Shown here piece by piece: positions 57,330 to 64,000 of a stretch of DNA of 64,000 nt. The DNA lies in the NCBI GenBank assembly GCA_002707785.1, contig PANW01000089.1, positions 1 to 64,000 of the forward strand, given 5' to 3'. Position 1 is the stretch's first letter. The number at the start of each line of letters is the position of its first letter. This DNA is from Cellvibrionaceae bacterium (lineage in GTDB: Bacteria > Pseudomonadota > Gammaproteobacteria > Pseudomonadales > Cellvibrionaceae). Position numbers and translations under genes: made by a program. A model generated the notes under the pieces. That model had not been told where the DNA came from, ran no database searches, and was given only the letters and a program-made list of their open reading frames with translations.

Positions 57330-59717
57330 CTAAAAACGCAGCGTTCCCTGCAGCGCGACGCTGCTTGGCCGATCGTAAAAGCCGTAATAGGCCGCGCCAG
57401 CTCCACCGGTTAATGTCGTTGAAAGCGGCGTGGTATTCCCGAAACTGACCACTTCTTCATCAGTTAAGTTCTTCCCCACCAAAGCCACATCCCACATGCC
57501 ATCAGACCCGCCTATCGAAATACGTGCATTCACTTTTGTGTAGGAATCCTGTTCTAAATTAGGATCCAGAGTTGGCGAGGCAAGATAGTCATCACTGTAA
57601 ATTACATCCAGTGTTGTGCGAAATTCCAACGCATCCCCAAGAGGCATAAAATAATCAAAAGAAAGTGTTGCCTGATATTCCGGCGTAAACTCTCGGCGCT
57701 CACCCTCAACGTCACATAGGCCTGGATCAGTTGCACTATTTGGAGTTTGACCAAAATAGCACTGCGCATTAGGAAATTTATCGTATTCGAAATCCAAGTA
57801 GGCAAACGAGCCCGATAGCGTCAAGCCCTCGGAAACCCTCCAACGACCGTCGAGCTCCACCCCCTGACTGGTTGCTTCACCCGCATTAGTAACGTTAAAG
57901 CCTAAAGTTCCATCAAATTGACTCGTCTGTAAATCCGTATACTCAGTTCTGAACATGGCAATGTTAAGTTCCGCCGCGCCATCTGCCAATCCAAGTTTCG
58001 CACCAACCTCTATGCTTTCCGCCTCTTCTTCCTCATATTCAAATACGCCAACCAAATCTATCGCAAAGGCTCGCTGTGCGTTGACGACGGAAGAGTCGGG
58101 ATGCGCGTTGGATCGAACATCGAAGCCGCCGGATTTAAAGCCTTTGGTATAGGTCGCATAAACCATGGTATCGCCAGAAACGTCGTACTGAAATGTCACC
58201 AATGGCGTGAACGAGGTTTCGTCGCGATCGTTTTCTATCTCGTCATAAGGCTCAATACGAAATAAACCATAGAAAACATTCAAATCATCTGCCACAGCAC
58301 CCACTGGCTGAACGGCACTGGTATTATCTACGTGGAACTGGTGGCGTGACGCATCTTTTTCTTCATCGGTGTAACGTCCACCGACGGTTAACCGCATTTC
58401 ATCATTGATATTCCATGTAAACTGCGCAAACACAGACCATAAATCGGTATCTTGCTCAAAGCTTCTCTCGGTAGAAGTATCCTGAATGATAGAAGGATCT
58501 GCCAAACCCAGAGCTGTCAGCGTTCCAGAAAAGGCGGGGAGCAAAAGAGAATCATCTGGAATTACGATGGCGTCCTCAAAGTCCAATTCTGAACTCTGAT
58601 AGAAAAAGCCTGCAATGTAGTCGATGGTTTCACCACCGGGAGAGGTTAAACGAATCTCCTGACTGATTTGTTCGAAGTCTTCTTTGGTGTCAGCGGTAAA
58701 AACAGAAGCGCCAGTGAAATCACAGTCACACTCCTCTTCAAACTCATAGGCGTTGTATCCCGTCACTAGCGTTAGGGTATGATCACCGATTGCATAGTCG
58801 ATATTGAGAGTTACGTTTTAAGTGTCATTCTCGCTGCTATCTCCGTTAGATTGACGTTTGAAGTTCTGATTCGTCTCCAAGGTGTAAGCGCCACCGGTCA
58901 GTGCGGATAACACCCCCCCATAAGAAGCACCGACAGGATTGACCACCTCAAGAAAACGCCCCTTGGTATCAAAGGATCCATCTTCTACTTTCAGATTCAC
59001 CGTTAGATCATCGTTCGCATCCCAGCGCAAGCTACCCCGAATTACACTGACGTCCTCATCGGACTCATCTCTATCTAGGGTATCGTTGTCGTAGTAACCA
59101 TCAATAGTACGATCGAGAATTGCCAACCGTCCCGACAAGTTGTCCGTCAACGGACCCGAGAGCACCAAACGTACATCCTGCTCACCGTGATCCGGCTCGT
59201 AGAGACCAGTAATTGACCCCTCAAATTCATCCGTCGGCTTGGCTGTGTGCATACTAATAGCACCAGCAATACTGTTCTTCCCAAATAAAATACTCTGAGG
59301 CCCTCGCAATACTTCCACCCGATCGAGGTCCATGAAAGGGGCTCGCGCCAATTGCGCACGGCCATAATAGACCCCGTCGACATATTGTCCCACTGATTGC
59401 TCAAAGCCTTGATTGATCCCCGAACTAATACCACGGATAGCAATAATGGTACCGATACCTGTTTGATTCATGGTGAGATTGGGTACATAGGCGGTCATAC
59501 CTTCGAGCTCGGTAATCCCTGCTTCTGCCATTTTTTCGCCGCCCACCGCACTCACCGAAATGGGTACGTCCATTAAACTCTCTTCACGCTTTTGAGCTGT
59601 GACCACAATTTCTTCCAAGGCAAAAGTCTCAGCCAACAGATTAGAAGATGGGTACACTGCAGCGATGCTAAGAACCGCCATCGATAAGGCAGTTTTCGGG
59701 AATACTGAAACACTCAT
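57330..59717 (-). pseudogene. TonB-dependent receptor interrupted by an in-frame ochre stop
   Basis: 796 codons in one frame with a single TAA at 58818-58820. Upstream half (~299 aa from ATG 59717, which has GGAGAG): signal peptide, TonB box region EEIVVTAQKREE, and plug domain (VPISVSAVGGEKMAEAGI, RVEVLRGPQSILFGKNSIAG). The downstream half continues at once in the same frame (NVTLNIDYAIGDHTL) through the 22-strand barrel to the terminal Phe in SSVALQGTLRF. Intact proteins import siderophores or lipophilic or carbohydrate substrates across the outer membrane. The type, with neighbours AraC, esterase-like hydrolase and MalT/LuxR regulator, suggests a lipophilic substrate. Everything else looks intact, so the stop is recent or an error. 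Confidence 0.88.
58818..58820 (-). other. In-frame TAA inside the TonB receptor
   Basis: The stop follows SSENDT and precedes NVTLNIDY, in a beta-barrel strand. GAA to TAA is the simplest origin. Confidence 0.85.
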
Positions 59718-59789
59718 AAAGCTCTCCATATCATCCGATGCTCAGCTTAATTCCCAGCGTTCAGGCGCCCTAGAGAATCAAGCGTAACT

Positions 59790-59837
59790 GTAGCGTTTAT
59801 ACGCTACTGATTAGAGAGTGTTGGTCAGAAATGACCA
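59790..59837. promoter_or_regulatory. Two palindromes upstream of the TonB receptor gene
   Basis: GTAGCGT-TTAT-ACGCTAC (59790-59807, perfect 7-bp arms) and TGGTCA-GAAA-TGACCA (59822-59837, perfect 6-bp arms) lie 73-120 bases upstream of the receptor start. They are candidate operators, for instance for the AraC or another regulator. Confidence 0.45.
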
Positions 59838-59916
59838 TATGGCAAGGAAGGAACCCGATACTGATATCACAAACTTGAATATCTGCATCAGGGTTTATTA
59901 CATACGTGAATCAATA

Positions 59917-60990
59917 TCAGCTCACCAGCTTTTGTAATTCCTCAATCATTTTAAGATTGCGACGCTGAGCATGAGAACAGACACCCGCTAAGCCGATAAA
60001 ACCATGAATAGACTCAGGGAAATGATCTTCGATTACATCAATTTCGGACTCTCTCAGACGCTGAGCATAAGCTTTCCCTTCGCTTTCCAACGGATCGAAG
60101 CCGGCAGTAGCCACATAGGTCCGCGGCATAGACTGCAAATCGGCTTTGAGGAACGGACTCACCGTTGCATCTCGAGCCTGTTCGCTGTCACTGGCGTTCG
60201 TTTGTCCCAACATATGATCGATAAAATAGGCCATGGTAGATCGAGTTAACAACATCCCCTCAGTGCAACGCCGAGTCGATTCGGAGGTTAAACGACAGTC
60301 TAGCCATGGATAGATAAGCCACTGAAAACAAGGAACAGACTGAGGCTTCTGCGACACGGTAGAGTCTAGCGCCTGCTGACAAACCGAAGTCGCCAAGTAC
60401 CCCCCTGCACTATCGCCACCAACCCCTAAACGAGAGGGATTGATTCCCAACTCAGGCGCATTCTCTAGCGCCCAATTCCAGCCAGCGACGGCATCGTTAA
60501 TTTGTGTGGGGAAACGATGCTCCGGCGCCAAGCGATAATCAATACTAACGACGACAAAGCCAGTCACTACGGCGACTAGACGACAAAAATCATCGTGAGT
60601 TTCTAGATCTCCAATTACGCAACCTCCGCCATGATAGTAAACCAAGCCAGGATTGTTCGAAGAACCCAAGGCATCCGCCACCCTATAGCTCCGCGCACCG
60701 ATACTCCCACCTTCAACCTTAATACGATGATTCTCAACCACAGCAACGGGCAGGCGATCCAATGAGAAGAATCGATCCCAGGTTCGCAGGGTTTTTCGGC
60801 ACTTTTCGGGGGGTTGAGCTTCTAGGGGTTTTGACAGGCCAGCCAGCTTAACCAGCTTATGTTGCGCAGCCGACATGCCCTGCTCACTGAGTGGTGCAGA
60901 GAATTGTCGGCGCCATAAGCGTCTCACCAACGATTGACCAAAGGATTTCCGTCCCTGCGGAAATTGAGTCTTAGACACTGCGTAATCCAT
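59917..60990 (-). CDS. Alpha/beta hydrolase, HSL-type esterase
   Basis: About 357 aa. The oxyanion motif is YYHGGGCVIGDLETH, the nucleophile Ser is in GVGGDSAGGYLATS, the acid is Asp in TAGFDPLESEG and the catalytic His is in SIHGFIGL. This is the hormone-sensitive lipase (type IV) family, acting on short or medium acyl esters. No signal peptide, so cytosolic. The ATG at 60990 has AGG six bases upstream; a GTG at 61020 lacks a ribosome site. Divergent from the MalT/LuxR-type regulator gene. Confidence 0.9.
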   Translation of the reverse strand: MDYAVSKTQFPQGRKSFGQSLVRRLWRRQFSAPLSEQGMSAAQHKLVKLAGLSKPLEAQPPEKCRKTLRTWDRFFSLDRLPVAVVENHRIKVEGGSIGARSYRVADALGSSNNPGLVYYHGGGCVIGDLETHDDFCRLVAVVTGFVVVSIDYRLAPEHRFPTQINDAVAGWNWALENAPELGINPSRLGVGGDSAGGYLATSVCQQALDSTVSQKPQSVPCFQWLIYPWLDCRLTSESTRRCTEGMLLTRSTMAYFIDHMLGQTNASDSEQARDATVSPFLKADLQSMPRTYVATAGFDPLESEGKAYAQRLRESEIDVIEDHFPESIHGFIGLAGVCSHAQRRNLKMIEELQKLVS

Positions 60991-61020
60991 AAACAACCTG
61001 TTAAAGTAATCCGTTGACAC

Positions 61021-61203
61021 AAATGTGAGTTTGCAAAACTCCCACTTTATACCACAAGGGGGAGGAGAAAAGCTCTTTCTCAGTAGCTCGTATTTTCTCT
61101 AGGGTAGCACCCTCATAATAATGATACTCCGAAGCCCCACCCCCTACCCTAGGAGTGTTTTTAAGTTTGAGAAATCGCTATGATGATCTTCACATGTTAA
61201 CGA
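61021..61203. promoter_or_regulatory. Divergent control region with MalT-like box and inverted repeats
   Basis: It contains GGGGAGGAGA (61059-61068), nine of ten matches to the E. coli MalT box GGGGAKGAGG. There is also a perfect 9-bp pair, CTAGGGTAG (61099-61107) and CTACCCTAG (61144-61152), and GAGTTT-GCA-AAACTC (61027-61041). The flanking regulator is MalT-like, so these may be its sites, but the match could be chance. Confidence 0.3.
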
Positions 61204-61221
61204 TTGGCAAAGCTGAGCCCA

Positions 61222-63897
61222 ATGTCCACGCCTCAAACTCCTTCATTTGATCGCCGAAAAATCACGCTGCCGCCGCTCAATGACAAGTTATTGTCACGCA
61301 GCAGATTGACTGCACAACTGAATCAATGCCTGCAGAGCAAACTGACCATTATTGCGGCCCCGGCAGGCTCAGGTAAGACCGAACTGGTACAGCAGTGGAG
61401 ATCACAATATCCCCAGACACGACTGGCTTGGCTCAATCTCGATAAAAACGACGAAGGCACTGTAGACTTTTCTCGCTATTTACGACAATCCGTCTCAGAG
61501 GCCTGCGACAATGTTCCGATCTATCCCCCGCATTCACCACAAGAAGATTTGGCTGCACTAGAGCACTACTTTCAAGAGGCTCACCCAGAGCTTATCGTGT
61601 GCTTGGATAACAGCCACGTTTTGAGTCCTTCACCCATACGAGATGCCTTGCTTCGATGTATCTGTGACCCCTACAGTAAAGTGCGCTGGCTACTGCTGTC
61701 GCAACAACAACTGGACTGGGATTTCACCGAGCTTCAACTTAAGGATCAATTCCAGCAACTGGGCTCAACAGACCTTAACTTAACGGTAAGTGAAATCACC
61801 GAACTGGCAAACTTACGCCAATATCCCATTGAAGACGCTCAAGCAATTTATGACATCACACAGGGGTGGATAGCGGGAGTCAATCTGAGTCTCGCCACCC
61901 ATTCCACAGGAGTTCAAAACAACAGTCATCCTCCACAAAAAACCATAGATTTGTTCCAACACCTCGCCATATCAGATCTTCCCCCAGAAGTTTTCGACTT
62001 AATATACGCCGCTGAAATTTGTAACCCCATCAACTCTGAGCTCGCCGATCAAATCAATCAAACGAAAAACAGCTGGGAAGCGATCGACTATCTACAGAGA
62101 AACTGCCTGTTTATCCAGCCACTTGATCAACAGGAGAATTGGTTCCAAATTCATCCTCTCTTTTTTATCGCCCTGCAAAAGACCTTGTCGAAGGCCCCTG
62201 AGACAACAAGAGAGCAGCGTCATCTTCGTGCGGGTCAGTGGCTAATTGAACATCAAATCACCGAGCAAGGTTTACAGCATTTATTGCTTGGAAAAAACGG
62301 TGAACTCTTTGACCAACATCTCACTGACGTCACTCAGGATTGGCTACTCAACGGCAATTTAAACGAGATCAATCATTGGTGTGCTCAAGTGGATTCGGAT
62401 AGATTGTTTGACAACACACAGCTTCTCCTTCAGTACTTGCTTAGCCTGACACTAAGCTTTAGAACATCCGAAGCATCGCAAACTCTGAAAACCTATGACG
62501 AAACCCATCCGGTAAGAGCCCCTGAACTCGATATTACCCGACAACTACTCACGTGTTTTACATTAGATACCCAGCACCAACCCAGCGAACAGCGCGACAG
62601 GATTCGACAAGAATTATTGCTCAAGAAAAACAAGACTCTCATGGAGAATTTTGTTCTGGGGACAGTCACCAATATCGCCTCTCTTTATGCCTATTTAAAC
62701 TACGACCTGGAACAGGCCGCAGCCTATGCCAACGAAGGTCTGCGCTACCATAGATTAGCCAATAGCATTCACGGCGAGAGCTACAGCGAATTCCTCAACG
62801 CCAGCTCTAAATTTAGCTCCGGCAAACATTCTCAAGAGACAATCACTCATATTGAGCAATTTCTAAAAGCCAAGCACATCCAACGCTCGCAGCCTTGTTA
62901 CGTAGTTATGTGCGTTTCCATTGCCCCGCTTTGCTATGAACTCAATCAGCACGACAAATCTCTGCACTACTGCCAAGCCGCAGCAGCGGATATGAATCTG
63001 GAAACACACTTAGAGATTACTATCCTCTATCAACTGACCTATGCAAAACTACTGTACAGAAGTGGACAACAAGATCAGTCCGAGCAGCTACTCAACAGTA
63101 TGCTAGATCATAGCTCCACCGCTCATTCTTCTAGAGCGGTAGCGATGGTCTCACTAGAGCGCCTGCGACAGGCGATGATAGACAAGAAACCTGACCGTGG
63201 TATTGGCTTTTATCAAAGATTAAAATTGGACGAAATTTCACCCAAACAACCCGAAGACATTTCCGAGACAGAGGATTTTCAAAGCTGGGGGCTAATATGT
63301 GTGGGACGTTTGGTTTATGATTTTTTGCAAAACAACTACCACGATGCTCAAACTGCTTTAGACAATCTACGCCATTTTTTGAAAGAAAAAGACAATCAAT
63401 ACATCAATGTCATTCTCGATGTTTTTCAGATTGCTATATTTTGGCGTAGTGGACAGAAAGAACTCGCCCTGAATGAGCTCTCTGTGATCATTGAACAGTT
63501 AAACCAACAAGGTTTTTATTGCGTATTGCGCGACTACTTGGCTGACTTGGACGAAATGCTAGTAGCCTTGAAAGATAAACTTCCCAAATTAATTACTCCT
63601 AGCTTTAAAGCCGATCTGCAACTGCAAGCCACACCATCCAACACGCAATCGACGGCAATATCCGAGCCAGACAAAGCACGTCGTCTAGTCACACCTCTGC
63701 TGGAACCACTCACTAAACGCGAGCTGGTCCTACTCACTGACATTGCCAATGGGCTTTCCAATCAAGAGATCAGCGATAAGCGCTTTGTCGCTATATCGAC
63801 CGTCAAATGGCATTTAAAGAACATCTACGCCAAACTCAATGCCAAGCATCGTGCCCAAGCAATTGCACGAGCGAGGGAACTCAGCATTATCGACTGA
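61222..63897 (+). CDS. MalT/LuxR-type ATP-dependent transcriptional regulator
   Basis: About 891 aa. N-terminal STAND-type ATPase: IIAAPAGSGKTELVQQW (Walker A) and ELIVCLDNSHVLSP (Walker B like). A winged helix and TPR-like helical repeats fill the middle. The C-terminal ~65 residues are a LuxR helix-turn-helix (LTKRELVLLTDIANGLSNQE, VAISTVKWHLKNIYAKLNA). Such LuxR/MalT-like activators bind ATP and a ligand, then oligomerise on DNA. The ATG at 61222 is preferred over a TTG at 61204. Divergent from the hydrolase gene, whose expression it likely controls. Confidence 0.92.
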   Translation: MSTPQTPSFDRRKITLPPLNDKLLSRSRLTAQLNQCLQSKLTIIAAPAGSGKTELVQQWRSQYPQTRLAWLNLDKNDEGTVDFSRYLRQSVSEACDNVPIYPPHSPQEDLAALEHYFQEAHPELIVCLDNSHVLSPSPIRDALLRCICDPYSKVRWLLLSQQQLDWDFTELQLKDQFQQLGSTDLNLTVSEITELANLRQYPIEDAQAIYDITQGWIAGVNLSLATHSTGVQNNSHPPQKTIDLFQHLAISDLPPEVFDLIYAAEICNPINSELADQINQTKNSWEAIDYLQRNCLFIQPLDQQENWFQIHPLFFIALQKTLSKAPETTREQRHLRAGQWLIEHQITEQGLQHLLLGKNGELFDQHLTDVTQDWLLNGNLNEINHWCAQVDSDRLFDNTQLLLQYLLSLTLSFRTSEASQTLKTYDETHPVRAPELDITRQLLTCFTLDTQHQPSEQRDRIRQELLLKKNKTLMENFVLGTVTNIASLYAYLNYDLEQAAAYANEGLRYHRLANSIHGESYSEFLNASSKFSSGKHSQETITHIEQFLKAKHIQRSQPCYVVMCVSIAPLCYELNQHDKSLHYCQAAAADMNLETHLEITILYQLTYAKLLYRSGQQDQSEQLLNSMLDHSSTAHSSRAVAMVSLERLRQAMIDKKPDRGIGFYQRLKLDEISPKQPEDISETEDFQSWGLICVGRLVYDFLQNNYHDAQTALDNLRHFLKEKDNQYINVILDVFQIAIFWRSGQKELALNELSVIIEQLNQQGFYCVLRDYLADLDEMLVALKDKLPKLITPSFKADLQLQATPSNTQSTAISEPDKARRLVTPLLEPLTKRELVLLTDIANGLSNQEISDKRFVAISTVKWHLKNIYAKLNAKHRAQAIARARELSIID

Positions 63898-63938
63898 ACA
63901 TAAAAAAAGCGAGAATCACCTCGCTTTTTTATGTTTAA
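63898..63938. terminator. Bidirectional Rho-independent terminator
   Basis: AAAAAAGCGAG (63903-63913) pairs with CTCGCTTTTTT (63920-63930) around AATCAC. The pairing continues outward (AACAT with ATGTTT, one bulged A). It starts right after the regulator's stop. Confidence 0.92.
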
Positions 63939-63952
63939 AGATCTACGACCAT

Positions 63953-64000
63953 TTAAGCACCAGCGGCTTTAATCGCTATCTGCTGAATACGATCCGGTGG
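63953..64000 (-). CDS. C-terminal end of a convergent gene
   Basis: Minus-strand codons from the window edge read PPDRIQQIAIKAAGA then TAA, sharing the terminator with the regulator gene. Only 15 residues are visible, so no product can be named and it could be a chance ORF. Confidence 0.4.
   Translation of the reverse strand, partial: PPDRIQQIAIKAAGA

Overview
The window looks like a piece of a marine gammaproteobacterial chromosome, plausibly from the Cellvibrionales/Spongiibacteraceae neighbourhood. This placement is inferred from gene content and protein style, not from a search. Support comes from the complete gammaproteobacterial dcw order (mraZ to ftsZ, then lpxC, a LytM protein, secA, argJ, Nudix-ThiE), rnpB directly upstream of mraZ, a long-form PurC, and a lipid/CoA metabolism block.

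Layout. 1-5.3 kb: purC (-), a periplasmic solute-binding-like protein (-) and valS (+). A G-rich heptamer tandem repeat lies at the left edge, and a hairpin plus CTCGTA-type repeats follow valS. 5.5-13.4 kb: five tightly packed + strand genes make up the most unusual part of the window. They are a small helical Bell-like protein, a 310-aa protein without a P-loop, a MoxR-type AAA+ ATPase, a ~1576-aa protein with a CoxE-like N-terminus and many membrane segments, and a lysozyme-like protein with a peptidoglycan-binding repeat. The C-terminus of the first protein and the N-terminus of the second share a ~23-residue Gly/Asn/Val motif. This resembles paired amyloid-signalling motifs of bacterial cell-death systems, so I read the locus as a candidate membrane-linked conflict (immunity) system. 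A lipoprotein gene and a MITE-like element follow.

15.1-18.9 kb: a large hybrid sensor kinase (beta-propeller, Y_Y_Y, HisKA, HATPase, REC) whose frame is cut by one in-frame TAG. 19.1-28.2 kb: a fatty-acid or lipid acyl-CoA degradation block with three acyl-CoA dehydrogenases (-) divergent from an acyl-CoA synthetase, a thiolase and a FadB/FadJ-like hydratase-dehydrogenase (+). 28.4-30.5 kb: an HD-domain (PhnZ/MIOX-like) protein, a His-rich secreted peptide and a DUF4126-SHOCT membrane protein.

30.6-56.1 kb (all -): the Nudix-ThiE fusion, argJ, secA, a LytM/M23 protein, lpxC, ftsZ, ftsA, ftsQ, ddlB, murC, murG, ftsW, murD, mraY, murF, murE, ftsI, ftsL, rsmH, mraZ and rnpB. Many dcw genes overlap by 1-11 bases. 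mraZ has a clear sigma70 promoter followed by four 10-bp-phased GTGG-type repeats, the expected MraZ operator. 56.2-63.9 kb: an AraC regulator, a TonB-dependent receptor interrupted by one in-frame TAA, an HSL-type alpha/beta hydrolase and a MalT/LuxR-type regulator. These may form an uptake and hydrolysis module for a lipophilic substrate. The window ends in a bidirectional terminator and the last codons of a convergent gene.

Two large genes carry single in-frame stops with the frame otherwise intact. TAG and TAA also end normal genes here, so these are best read as nonsense mutations (or base errors), not recoding.
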